From NCBI GenBank assembly GCA_018806915.1, contig JAGKQI010000076.1, positions 310,001-374,000 on the forward strand: a stretch of DNA of 64,000 nucleotides. The letters are read 5' to 3'. Position 1 is the stretch's first letter, and each line of letters begins with the position of its first letter. Shown here in pieces: positions 42,111 through 53,003 of the stretch. A program made the translations under genes and the position numbers. The stretch comes from Phytophthora colocasiae. Taxonomy: Eukaryota; Oomycota; Peronosporomycetes; Peronosporales; Peronosporaceae. The notes beneath the pieces are model-generated. The model was given only the letters and a program-made list of their open reading frames with translations, ran no database searches and was not told the origin of the DNA.

Positions 42111-43647
42111 ATGGCTGCTGGTGTCGTGGTGAACGTACACAACAACGACGACGATGTCCCTACCGAAGGTTCGCGCACGTACGCTATCATCGTGTGCGTC
42201 TTCGCCGCTCTGGGTGGCCTCTTCTTCGGCTATGACCAGGGTGTGACCTCGGGAGTGCTCATCATGGACTCCTTCATCAACGACTACTGCGTGGGCTGGC
42301 ACAACTTTACCTACAAGCAGTGTACGGCCTCGTCGTCCGATCTGCCGGCCGAATGGACAGACTTCACAGTGTGGTACAACATGGCGTACAACCTCGGTTG
42401 TCTCGGTGGTGCCTTCGTGGGAGGCATCGTGGCTGAGAAGATGGGTCGTCGCTGGACCATTTTCACGGCCGGTCTACTGTTCTGCATCGGCACGTCGTGG
42501 GTGTGTTTCAACAAGGCACAGGAGCACACGCTCATGTACACCGCTCGTGTGATCCAGGGCTTCGGTGTGGGCAACTCGTCCTTCTCGTTGCCTCTGTTCG
42601 GTGCCGAGATGGCTCCCAAGGAGCTTCTGTGGTCTACTGGCTGGTTTCATGCAGATGACGGTCGTCACGGGTCTCTTCCTGGCCAACGTCGTCAACATCA
42701 TCGTGGAGAACCGTGACCGCGGTTGGCGTACGACCAACGGTGTGGCCATGGCTGCTCCGATCGTCGTCATGCTCGGCATCTTCTTCGTGCCGGAGAGTCC
42801 TCGTTGGACGTACCTTCACAAGGGCAAGGAGGAGGCCGAACGTGTGCTCAAGCGTCTTCGTCAGACGGACAATGTGGGTCACGAGTTGGAAGTAATTGGT
42901 GACCAGGTCGCAGAAGAATTGGCAGCCAAGAAGGGACTGGCGGAGCTACTCGAGCCTTCCATTTTCAAGCGTGTGGCCATTGCGATGCTGCTCCAAGTCT
43001 TGCAGCAGGCCACGGGTATCAACCCCATCATGAGTTACGGAGCGCTCATTTTCAAGGACATCACGAATGCTGGCATCTACTCGGCGTTCTTCCTCTCGGG
43101 TGTCAACTTTCTGAGTACGATCCCGGCCATGCGCTGGGTGGACACATTCGGCCGTCGTCAGCTGCTCTTGATCGGCGCTGTCGGTATGGTTGTGGGTCAC
43201 TTGTTCGCTGCCATCCTGTTCACTGCGATCTGTGACGGTAATGTGGACGATGCCGGTTGCCCGAAAGTGGGTGGATGGTTCATCTGTGTCGGTTCCGCCT
43301 TCTTCGTGTTCAACTTCGCCATTTCGTGGGGCCCCGTGTGCTGGATCTACCCGGCCGAGATTTTCCCGTTGGGCGTGCGCGCGTCGGCTGTGTCGCTGTC
43401 GACGGCTGCCAACTGGGCTATGGGAGCTGTCATGACGGAGGTGGTGAAGCTCTTCCCGCACCTGAACATCAACGGTGTGTTCTTCCTGTTTGCGGGTCTG
43501 TGCTGCATCTGCGGTGTGTTTGTATACTTCTTCTGCCCGGAGACGAAGGGTATTATGTTGGAAGACATCGAGGCACTGTTCCACAGCGGCCAGCCGAAGT
43601 CCCCTGCGTTCGTCGAAGTCAAGTCGCCGCAGACGTCAATGGCATAG
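42111..43647 (+). pseudogene. MFS sugar transporter, copy 3, single-base frameshift
   Basis: ATG at 42111 (MAAGVVVNVHNNDD). The only lesion seen is one extra T near 42627 (GAGCTTCTGTGG versus GAGCTTCGTGG in copies 2 and 4), inside the conserved FGAEMAPKELRG segment. Without it the reading would be about 510 residues with 12 TM segments, GYDQGVTSG, GRRW, PESPRW, GVNFLSTIPAMRWVDTFGRR and the PETKG end. The lesion could be a sequencing error, in which case this is the one working copy. STP/hexose-symporter-like; substrate not determinable. Confidence 0.85.
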
Positions 43648-44439
43648 GTGTAGTTTTTGATTCAGCCAGCTCGTAGGTATTAAGAACTACAAGTAGTACA
43701 GTTTTGAGTTGAGCATTCGTTTCATATGTTTTCGTGAAATAGTACTCCGTTGTAATTTTTTAGTCGGTGAAGCTTTTCAATGTACTACACATCAGTAGTA
43801 CTACTAATATTTCGACTACTCAGCTTTGACGTGGTGAAAGGGCTCGCCAGCCCGTAGTGAACGCCAGCATTACTGCAGCGTTGTTCGGCGTGATGATGAA
43901 CCTTGGTGTGTACAATATGCGATCATGCTATTCCTACAGAAGATGCGAGCAACCGACTAATATGTTTTGGAGTTTGTCAATTCAGACAGAATCATATTTT
44001 TAAAATCGACAAATATTTTAAAACCAATGCATTCTACCCCTCCCCCTGTAATATTTTAAATGACCTTCATTACTACTAATGTTTTCTAGTTTAATAGATG
44101 CTATACTATTCGTAATTAGAGTCTAGCCAGTGTAAATAGGTTACGTAATACAGAACAGAACAGATAGATAGAAATATACTACAGCATCATATTATTTTGG
44201 TAGACCATCGCAAACCTGTTCTATTACGACAAGCTCTTAGAACGACCAACGGAAGAACTCCATGTACTGCCGATATTGCTACTCTATTTTCTTCATTCTC
44301 CGATAACTAATGAGTGCTGTTCCGGTTCTTTACAACGAAAGATTAGAACGGAAGGCGCATTAAGCTCAACGTTCAGGTTGGGTAGCAGCAACACTGTAAA
44401 ATAGTTAGTCGTACAGTGTCACCCGTGATGGTTGCCGAC
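43648..44439. other. AT-rich spacer between transporter copies 3 and 4
   Basis: 792 bp, notably AT-rich around 43970-44340 compared with the genes. No frame or repeat recognised. Confidence 0.5.
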
Positions 44440-46670
44440 TTAAACCTGAGATTGCGGCGACTTGACTTCGACGAACGCAGGGGACTTCGGCTGGCCGCTG
44501 TGGACAATATCCTCCAACATAATACCCTTCGTCTCCGGGCAGAAAAAGTATGCAAACACACCGCAGATGCAGCACAGACCCGCAAACAGGAAGAACACAC
44601 CGTTGATGTTCAGGTGCGGGAAGAGCTTCACCACCTCCGTCATGACAGCTCCCATAGCCCAGTTGGCAGCCGTCGACAGCGACACAGCCGGCGCGCGAAC
44701 GCTCAACGGGAAAATCTCGGCTGGGTAGATCCAGCACACGGGGCCCCACGAAATGGCAAAGTTGAACACAAAGAAGGCGGAACCGATGCAAATGAACCAT
44801 CCACCCACTTTCGGGCAACCGGCATCGTCCACATTACCGTCACAGATCATCGCAGTGAACAGGATGGCAGCGAACAAGTGACCCACAACCATACCGACAG
44901 CGCCGATCAAGAGCAGCTGACGACGGCCGAATGTGTCCACCCAGCGCATGGCCGGGATCGTACTCAAGAAGTTAACGCCTGAGATGAAAAAGGCCGAGTA
45001 GATACCGGCGTTCGTGATGTCCTTGAAGATAAGAGCGCCATAACTCATGATGGGGTTGATACCCGTGGCCTGTTGCAAGACTTGGAGCAGCATCGCAATG
45101 GCCACACGCTTGAAAATGGAAGGCTCGAGTAGCTCCGCCAGTCCCTTCTTGGCTGCCAATTCTTCTGCGACCTGATCACCAATTACTTCCAACTCGTGAC
45201 CCACATTGTCCGTCTGACGAAGACGCTTGACACACGTTCGGCCTCCTCCTTGCGCCTTGTGAAGGTACGTCCAACGAGGACTCTCTGGCACGAAGAAAGA
45301 TGCCGAGCATGACGACGATCGGAGCGGCCATGGCCACACCGTTGGTCGTACGCCAACCGCGGTCACGGTTCTCCACGATGATGTTGACGACGTTGGCCAG
45401 GAAGAGACTCCGTGACGACCGTCATCTGCATGAAACCAGCCAGTAGCAGGGCTCCTCACAATGCAATTCGAGATTGATTGCAAGGCGTCTGCCCCGCCAA
45501 TATATTATGGCATTATTTTTCTTATTGATCCACTAATGACATGTAACTAAGTACCGTCTTGTCGCTCTCATATCAACGCCGCTGAATTTGCGGAATGAAG
45601 CAGAACTAAAGCGCTCATGAGATACAGAAGGGGGGGGGTTACCTCGAGAACCCTCCCTCCCGTCGCGCACCCCAATCCCAACCAACACCTACATCATCAC
45701 CCAATTCTAATTATATTTTGCTTAATCTCGATATCGATTTTTGACGTTAACAGAAATATTAACCGTCCATTCCCTAGTAAAAACTCTACAACTGGCGTTT
45801 CTTGCGGTTGTTCTCAACAGCTTGAGTAACAGTGCTGGTGTCCACATTGTCCGATTATACTGCAAGAACATCGAGAGTTGAGACTTCAGCGGAGACGAGA
45901 GTAGATTGCACCTGCCCTCGCAAAAAGTCGTTCAACGTGAGGAGAACTGTGCTGTGAATATGTCTTCGATTAACGAGTGGTCTTCGTAGCTCGTTGGCTG
46001 TGGCCACCAGTTCTATATAAATCCCGATATATGTTACTTCGAAGTATATTGTACGAAATTGAGGATGAGGGTACAATTAGTTATTACAGTATATTATTGA
46101 AAATTATTATTACGGGTGTTGAATTTTGATGAGCCTGGCCAGTAGACCACGAAGCTCCTTGGGAGCCATCTCGGCACCGAACAGAGGCAACGAGAAGGAC
46201 GAGTTGCCCACACCGAAGCCCTGGATCACACGAGCGATGTACATGAGCGTGTGCTCCTGTGCCTTGTTGAAACACACCCACGACGTGCCGATGCAGAACA
46301 GTAGACCGGCCGTGAAAATGGTCCAGCGACGACCCATCTTCTCAGCCACGATGCCACCGATGAAGGCGCCAGCCAGACAACCGAGGTTGTACGCCATGTT
46401 GTACCACACCGTGAAGTCTGTCCATTCGGCCGGCAGTTCCGATGATGCCGCCGTACACTGTTTGTAGGTAAAGTTGTGCCAGCCCACGCAGTAGTCGTTG
46501 ATGAAGGAGTCCATGATGAGCACTCCCGAGGTCACACCCTGGTCATAGCCGAAGAAGAGGCCACCCAGAGCGGCGAAGACGCACACGATGATAGCGTACG
46601 TGCGCGAACCTTCGGTGGGGACATCATCGTCGTTGTTGTGTACGTTCACCACGACACCAGCAGCCATAGT
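44440..46670 (-). pseudogene. MFS sugar transporter, copy 4, split by a hAT-type insertion
   Basis: The N-terminal half is 46138-46670 (ATG at 46670, MAAGVVVNVHNNDD ... MAPKELRGLL). The C-terminal half is 44440-45446. Between them lies a 691-bp element with an 8-bp duplicated target. The C-terminal half also has several indels (near 45225-45300 and 45410), a 3-bp insertion giving TAMICDGN, and a short deletion near 44505 removing the EALF segment. It is otherwise close to copies 2 and 3. Convergent with copy 3. Confidence 0.92.
45447..46137. mobile_element. Non-autonomous hAT-type element (691 bp) in transporter copy 4
   Basis: Flanked by the 8-bp target duplication GCCAGTAG (45439-45446 and 46138-46145), the size typical of hAT elements. 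It begins CAGGGCTCCTC and ends GATGAGCCTG, imperfect inverted termini (CAGG(G)CTC). The interior has no transposase frame, a run of nine or more G near 45630 and AT-rich stretches. Confidence 0.85.
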
Positions 46671-47562
46671 GAAGAGGGGAAGTTGCAGAACAGAAAAGAA
46701 CGCCTGTGCAGAAGGCAGTAAATTGCAGAATGACAAGACCAACCGGGGGCGAATGGCGCTAGGGTGTTGTTTTTTGGACCACCAGCGATAGCAACTAGAA
46801 CGACCATTGTATTACAATTTGTAAGGCAAGTTGAGGTAGGAGGTTGGTCGGTCTTTCGCAGTATTGTTTAACTAGGTTTGCTGAGCTAGTCGCAGCGTAA
46901 ACGCGACTCGCGGCAGCGTAAACGCCGACACTGCACGCTGCGGTGGGACGCCCCGTTGAAGCTGGCCAGTTGAAGTCTACAAGGGGGGATCGCCGGGACG
47001 CGGTTGTGCGTCGTGAAATGTTTGGAGAGTTTTTTGTGGTAAATGGTGGAGGATGGTTAATTCAAAAGTTTCGGGGTACGCTTCACAGCTCTGTTTGAGC
47101 TTGTAGCCGCGTGCGGTGCGGAGATCTACGCCGCTGATATACTTTAAGTATTGCTTAACGTTGCAAGTATACCTGTAACAACGGCACGGAGCGTGCAGCC
47201 TTTTCATTAAAGCTTTAATCTTCAGATTCCTACAGATCATATCTGTTACGATGCTTAAAACATTCCCGCCAGCTAACTGAAGTTCAGTGTATCCCCGCGG
47301 CACTGTTGTACCTGTGCATTCTCGTGTAAGAACTTCCGTGCTGCTTGATTTATTTGCTCTCAGATACTTGCAACTTCACTCCACTACGAGCTCCGCAGCA
47401 AGCATGGTGCACATCCATGCATGGAGTAGCTGTGCTCGTAACAGGACTAAACGATTCTCTTGGCTACTTTTAATCTACGGTACTTCCAATATTAATCCTG
47501 CGGTGACAGGCACCGAGACGGTTACCTCTCAAATGGATCGTATACGGAACTGATCGGTTGTA
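46671..47562. other. Spacer between transporter copy 4 and the Tc1 element
   Basis: About 890 bp. A minus-strand frame ending at 46977 has a coherent-looking end (SCEAYPETFELTILHHLPQK) but no start or family was found. CTTGATTTAT recurs at 47344-47353. Confidence 0.4.
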
Positions 47563-47795
47563 CACTGCGCGACAGAATAAATCACCCACCCACGTGCAAG
47601 TGTGTGGGCTGGTCAATTTTTCAAATCGCGCGCTGCTGCGTTGATATGATCTTTATATTGCCGATGCAAATCTGAGGTTTGTGCTAACAACTGCAATTTC
47701 GCAAGGCGAGGGGGACCTTGTATATACAATTTTCTGTAAATCGCACCGCGACAAGTTAGATCACCCACATCGAGCATACAAAAATCAAGATAGAA
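47563..47795 (+). repeat. Left Tc1 terminal inverted repeat
   Basis: Inverted match to 48917-49147 with a few mismatches. It is far longer than the about 30 bp of classical mariner ends, which places it among Tc1 types with long repeats. Confidence 0.92.
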
Positions 47796-47822
47796 ACATG
47801 GGTCATCTGGGAGAATGGATGG

Positions 47823-48901
47823 TATGGAGCCTTCCGCAATAAGCAAGTTCATCGTTTTGACAGTATTAGAGACAAGCATTATCGAAAACGACTAACACAC
47901 AAGAAACCTCGGCTGTCCCAGCATGAGAGAGGGAGGATTCAAGGTATGCGCGAAGGAGGCCTGAGCACTCGCTCAGTAGCTCGAAGGACAGGACGCTGCA
48001 CGCATACGGTCAGGCGTGTCACGTCGGCCGCCCCGCATCCTCCCCGAAAAGCCCCACCTGGTCCAGCACCAAAACTCACCGACCGACAGACCCGCCGTCT
48101 CGTTCGCGCCGCTGCCCAAGGCAACTCCTCGGCCTCGCAATTAAAGACGGAGCTGCAGCTCTCCGTCTCAGTGCGCACCATCCAGCGCACCTTAGCAAAG
48201 GTGGACTGGTTGGTGTACACTAAGATGGTGAACACACTCCCCCTCACTGCCAAGGACATGAAGACACGCAAGGATTGGGCCGGCGCCATGCTTCTGCGTT
48301 AAAAGACGCAGGGTCCATCTGGGACTCCATTATCTTTTCTGATGAAAAGAAGTGGAACCTTGACGGACCCGACGGCTTTCAGCACTATTGGCGCGACTTG
48401 CGCAAAGAGCCTCGCCACACGAAGCGACGGCAGGCTGGAGGTGGGTCGGTGATGGTGTGGGCTGCATTTAGTGCCCGAGGAAAAACGCCATTGGTTGTCC
48501 TAACAGGAAGGCAAAACTCTGATGACTACGTTTACACGGTTTCAGAATTCCTCCTCCCGTTTGCACATCTTACCTACGGCACCGATTTCATTTATCAGCA
48601 GGATAATGCTAGCATTCACGTATCCAAGAGGAGCATGGAATTTTTTTCGGAGCAGGATATTTCTATACTCGATTGGCCATCCAAGTCTCCAGATCTCAAT
48701 CCAATTGAGAATTTGTGGTCCATTTTGAGTAGAAAGGTATATGCAAACGGAAGACAATTCGAAAGTGTGCAAGAACTGAAGACAGCGCTGTTTGAGGTGT
48801 GGGAAGCGGTCCCTCTCGCTCTCCTAGTATCTCTGGTGGAGTCAATGCCTCGCAGATGCGTTGAGGTCTTAGCTAAGAACGGTAATAAAACGCATTACTG
48901 A
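47823..48901 (+). pseudogene. Tc1/mariner transposase, one frameshift
   Basis: The frame is open from about 47823 (YGAFRNKQVHRF, no in-frame ATG until 47946). A paired helix-turn-helix region includes LSTRSVARRTGRCTHTVRRV and SVRTIQRTLAKVDW. Near 48295 the frame shifts by one, and the DDE domain follows: IIFSDEKKWNLDGPDG (first Asp), YQQDNASIHVSKR (second Asp), DWPSKSPDLNPIENLWSI (Glu, DD34E spacing type). Stop TGA at 48899. The start is unresolved because the upstream ATGs are in other frames, so a second indel is likely. Confidence 0.9.
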
Positions 48902-48916
48902 ACTGCCCATCATTCA

Positions 48917-49147
48917 TTCTATCTTGATTTTTGTATGCTGGATGTGGGTGATCTAACTTGTCGCGATGCGATTTACAGAAAATTGTATACAAGGTCCCCC
49001 TCGCCTTGCGAAATTGCAGTTGTTAGCACAAACCTCAGATTTGCATCGGCAATATAAAGATCATATCAACGCAGCAGCGCGCAATTTGAAAAATTGACCA
49101 GCCCACACACTTGCACGTGGGTGGGTGATTTATTCTGTCGCGCAGTG
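48917..49147 (-). repeat. Right Tc1 terminal inverted repeat
   Basis: Inverse of 47563-47795. It starts 16 bp after the transposase stop codon. Confidence 0.92.
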
Positions 49148-49424
49148 TATGATCGGACACATACCTCACGTATGATCAGATTAGGGATGTGAAAACTAGT
49201 GGCGGAGTGCAGACGCTTCTTCTTGTTTCTCTCGGAGTGTTCAGTGGAGAGGAACTCGGTGCTCATCAGTCTGGAAGTTGTATCAAGAGGCTCAGCTGAA
49301 GTAACATGTGCTGGAGTGGGGCGGTGGTGCCGCGGCTGGGGTCGAGCAGGCGGGTGCCGTGGCTTCTCACAGTCGATCGGAAGGTGTTTGTGACGTCGAA
49401 TGGACGGATGTTGCCGACGAACAC

Positions 49425-50890
49425 ATGGCACTAGGATCTGAACAAGCTGTAGGTGGAAGTAGCAATACTCCCAGGCGTGCTGAGCGTACCACGTGCGTTT
49501 ACAAGGGGTACAAGTACACTCGGGCATGGTCGTCTTCCAGAAAGATTGTCTATCGCTGCTCCAAGTTTCGAGCAGGATGTCGTGGCAAGTTGGAATTCAC
49601 GGTTGCTTCTATGGGTTACTCTACCGTACGGTGCCACACGTGCCGTGACCGAGACGTAACGAGCTCAGTCGTCAATGTTGAAGCGGAAATGAAAGCCCAA
49701 GCAGATCTTTTAGCGATTGAGCACGTTGCATGGCCTGTGCGTCAAGTTTGGGAAGAGTTAAGACGTCAATTCTACTCAACGGCAAACCCTAATGTAGTTC
49801 GCGGCCTGTCGGAGCAGCAAGTTATTCGACGTGTGCACCACGCTAGAAACCAGCATTACTCAGGTAACGTGCACGGATCAATCGAGATCCCACCGCTCTC
49901 GCTTGCACTCGATGAGGCAGTACCGTTCTTTCAATTCCACTGCGTTACACCAAACCGTGAGAATTTGAGCAAGCCTACGCGAATTCTAGGTTGGAGCTCA
50001 TCCTGCCTTAGTAATCGCTCTTACGCTACCATGGCACGACGCTATTCGTCGACGGTACCTTCCGTTGTGTCCCTACAGGACACTCAATGTGTCGTGTTCA
50101 TGGTGCACGACCGCGCTTCAGGAGTATTTGTTCCTGTATTTTACGTTTTGAGCACCTCACGCAGTGGCGATTGTTACTGGGATATGATCCATTTCGTTGT
50201 TCAAGCAACGGACCAGCAGCTTGAGCCAGCAGAGATTGTCTGTGACTTCGAAGCAGCTTTGATGGACTCCCTACAGACGCAATTTCCAAACGCCATTTTT
50301 GGGATGTCTGTTTCATATGAAGCAGGCACTTCGCCGCGCGATGAAGCGCTACGCAATATCAGAGGAAGAGTGTTTGATTGCTATGACGGGTGGTGTGTTG
50401 GATACACTGACCGTGATCGAGCACGATCAAGTCGAAAGGGGTATCAAGTGGGTAAAGCGTGAGATTAAACAACGGTGCACTGCTGCTGGACTGATCTATT
50501 CTGCAGCTAAATGGGGAGTTTTGGGGTACTTTAACCGCACGTGGCTTAGGCAATATTCGGTCGATGTCTGGAACGTATTCGGGCTGGACAACGAGCTGAT
50601 TGCAAGAACCAATAATCCCCTCGAGCGATTTAACCGCGAGCTAAATAGCCGATTCCCGACACCGCATCCCTCGATGGCAACATTCGTGACAGTAAAAAAA
50701 AATTTCGCAATAGTACGTGCGTCGTGTTGCTGATGTTCCACGTGGGCGTGCGCGTCGAGTTCCACGCGAGACTATTCAGCTTCCTCCGGCCATCAGCATT
50801 CCTACCGACATCGACAGTGACAATGACGAGCTTGAAGTGCTTGTTCCACTAACGACGGATTGTCACCCAGTCACCAGTGCCACACTTTAG
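49425..50890 (+). pseudogene. Mutator-like (MULE) transposase with FLYWCH-type zinc finger, frameshifted
   Basis: From the ATG at 49425. A FLYWCH-like zinc finger (YKGYKYTRAWSS ... IVYRCSKF..GCRGKLEF ... VRCHTC) spans about residues 25-75. The MULE catalytic region has FMVHDRASGVFVPVFYVL (Asp region) and AEIVCDFEAALMDSLQTQF. Near 50300 the frame shifts and continues GCLFHMKQALRRAMKRY, WVKREIKQRC and ERFNRELNSRFPTPHPS. A second shift occurs in the nine-A run near 50694, and the tail runs to a TAG at 50890. Inverted termini were not found, so element limits are unknown. It starts about 280 bp from the Tc1 end. Confidence 0.85.
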
Positions 50891-51808
50891 GACTTGTTAG
50901 ATAGCCACTAGCACGGTTCCATAATGCATCAACTTCCGCACTTTAAATTGTTTGTTCGTCCTGTTCACATTTCAGATCTGCCATCCAGGTCGTTAACCTG
51001 ATCCAGTTCAGTATACGATCCAAAATAAAAATCTTCCCGGAGACTGCAATGCACCGTGCATTTGCACGGTGGGCATCACAGCACGCAACGACACGTGCAT
51101 TGCATGTGCACAAAGCGCTTGATTTATTCTGCTGTCGGCGATGCTTTGATTATGAAGGACAGTGATTACGGCTATCTCTGTTGAAGCTGGTGCCTCCGCT
51201 CAGTTTCGTGAGCACTTCGCGCGACTTGATTCAGAACGCAAATTTCCCTCGTAGGGGCTTACAGAAGCGTACGTGGACTCAACCTAAGGTGCCCCGCTCA
51301 CACGTACAAAAGCGTTCCGACGATCTCACTTGCAGGCTGTTTACTGCGACCCGCTTCTTAAGCAGCCCCGACGTCGCATGCGAACTAGGCTATGAATACT
51401 ATAATACAGAGATTGCAAAGTATTCCCACGACTAAATGTTGGCGACGTGTTTCCCTTTGGTCTGTGCTGCATCGTGAAGTTGTTTTAAATGTTGTGCGCA
51501 GTCTATGAGCTATAATTCATACTACTCGTAGTACTAGTAGTAGTAGTGTAACGAAAATGTTTTCTATTTACTAGTAGCACGATGCTGTAGATTTTGCATA
51601 CAACTTCTAAAAATGATACTACAGTAGTAGTCAGAATCTTCACAATACCTTCCGTCCACACGTTGTCGCGTAAGCTACTTGTGCTACACGCCACGTCGCT
51701 ACCTATTGGTATGTGTCTATAAAAGCCGGCACCAGAACATCAAGAAGTAAAAGCCAAAATCTACATGTATTCAGAAGCAGTAAAAGTTGTCATTGCTACC
51801 TGAGCTAA
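50891..51808. other. Spacer downstream of the MULE relic
   Basis: Contains GCAC/GTGCA-rich palindromic words around 51045-51110, CTTGATTTAT at 51118-51127 and a CTACT/TAGTA-rich stretch at 51520-51550. No gene recognised. Confidence 0.45.
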
Positions 51809-52365
51809 CTACTTCTTTTGGTGGTTGACAAAGCGCAGCGTCAGCAGACCCAGCACACGATACAGCACGATGAAGCCCAAGACGAAGCCAAAGTTCTTCC
51901 AGATTTCGCTGTGCTTCATCAGGAAGATATCTTCCAGGTAGTCCTTCACCGTCATGTCTGCAGGAAGCGAAGGCGGGAGTCCCGTCATGACCTGGCAGCC
52001 GACCTCTGAACCTCCATCGCTCGGGCAGTCACCAAATACCAGGGAGGCCACCAAAGCCAGCGAGTACTTGTGCGGCGTGATGTGGTAGAGCCACTTGTAA
52101 CCCGTCGGAATGGACGCTCCAGGAGGGTTGAAGCCGTTGAAGAGGAAGAAGATCATTTCCAGCAGAACGCCGAAGATCGTCGCGACTTCGACAGTGGGCA
52201 GCAGGTATGACATCAACTGACCAAAGTAGGCTTGCCACAGGACGTGCATCGACAAGTGGACCCAGTAGGCAAAAGAATGTCGCCACGCCCGTGAAGCCAA
52301 CCATGGGGTAGTACGGACCCATGAAGAGCAGCGATGCCAATGAAGACGTACGGGATCTCCACCAC
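51809..52365 (-). pseudogene. PDR/ABCG transporter, C-terminal fragment
   Basis: Encodes the end of the second membrane domain: FAYWVHLSMHVLWQAYFGQL, EMIFFLFNGFNPPGASIP, YKWLYHITPHKYSLAL and the final VLYRVLGLLTLRFVNHQKK with TAG at 51809. Near its 5' side two one-base insertions (about 52270 and 52337) break the frame. It joins directly to 62635 once the Gypsy insertion is ignored (STVV|EIPYVFIG). Pleiotropic drug-resistance transporters export xenobiotics across the plasma membrane. Confidence 0.9.
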
Positions 52366-52689
52366 TGTAGTGTCTGCAGGGAAATCGAAGACACACGGGG
52401 GAGTCGGCGAAGCTCCCTGAAGGTTTTGCCGAAGTGTATTGCTAGTGGTAGATTGCAAAGTGAGGTTGTTCCTAATTGCTAGCTTAGTTTACCAAATGCC
52501 GGAGGCATTGGCGCCATAGGCACTTGGTTGGCCACGGTGTGTGTCAACACATTTGTCGTTATGTCATCAACATTGTCGTGACGCCAATCTTGTTGTCAAC
52601 AGCGTTGGCGTTATCGGCTTCCCGCAGCTCTGGCTGGAGTTGGCTGGGTGGATACTGTGCATGAATATGCATGCCTTGGCAGCACTACA
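52366..52689 (-). repeat. G2 3' LTR (324 bp)
   Basis: Differs from the 5' LTR by short indels near 52400-52412 and 52458 and one C/T change near 52495. The adjacent minus-strand GGAGGGGCAG (52690-52699) is the polypurine tract. Confidence 0.94.
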
Positions 52690-52699
52690 CTGCCCCTCC

Positions 52700-53003
52700 A
52701 AGCCTAGTCCAGCTATAGATGTGGCTGTTATCACGATTACTGAGATCGGTTTGGTTTATGCACGATTTTTTTTAGTTATGGTTGAATGTATCCATACCCT
52801 CGGCTATGTAACAAGTGTTACAGGTGCAACGTGTTGAAGTTGATTATGCCAAATTGTTTTGACGTCAATATTGTATGGATTCAACTCTAAATTGTTTCCT
52901 CAGTATTAAAATGGTTTATACTCCATTGTTGGATGGTTGCAGTGTGCATGTAAGGAAAAAGTTGGTTTTTGAAAAAACTGCTGAAGCTTTTGTATTGAAA
53001 TTT
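52700..53003. other. G2 region between chromodomain gene end and polypurine tract
   Basis: Non-coding 3' part of G2. No repeat or frame recognised. Confidence 0.5.

Larger units (their letters stand above)
39200..43647. repeat. Large inverted repeat containing transporter copies 2 and 3
   Basis: The left arm (about 39200-41099) and right arm (about 41757-43647) are near-identical reverse complements covering both coding regions and about 350 bp of upstream DNA each. The spacer is about 657 bp. Homology ends at the stop codons on the outside. The two copies differ by a few single-base indels and scattered substitutions. Confidence 0.92.
47563..49147 (+). mobile_element. Tc1/mariner DNA transposon with long terminal inverted repeats
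   Basis: A 1585-bp element between TA dinucleotides (47561-47562 and 49148-49149). The ends are CACTGCGCGACAG and its complement. Terminal inverted repeats are about 232 bp. The single gene inside is a DDE transposase with one frameshift. Confidence 0.94.

Noticed and set aside
45447..46137. Insert in transporter copy 4 as an intron
   Set aside because: It has an exact 8-bp duplication and inverted termini, no GT-AG borders in the right place, and copies 2 and 3 lack it.
46977..47303. Minus-strand 108-codon frame as a small gene
   Set aside because: The last 40 residues look protein-like, but the start region is non-coding in style and no family is recognisable; kept only as a remark on the spacer.
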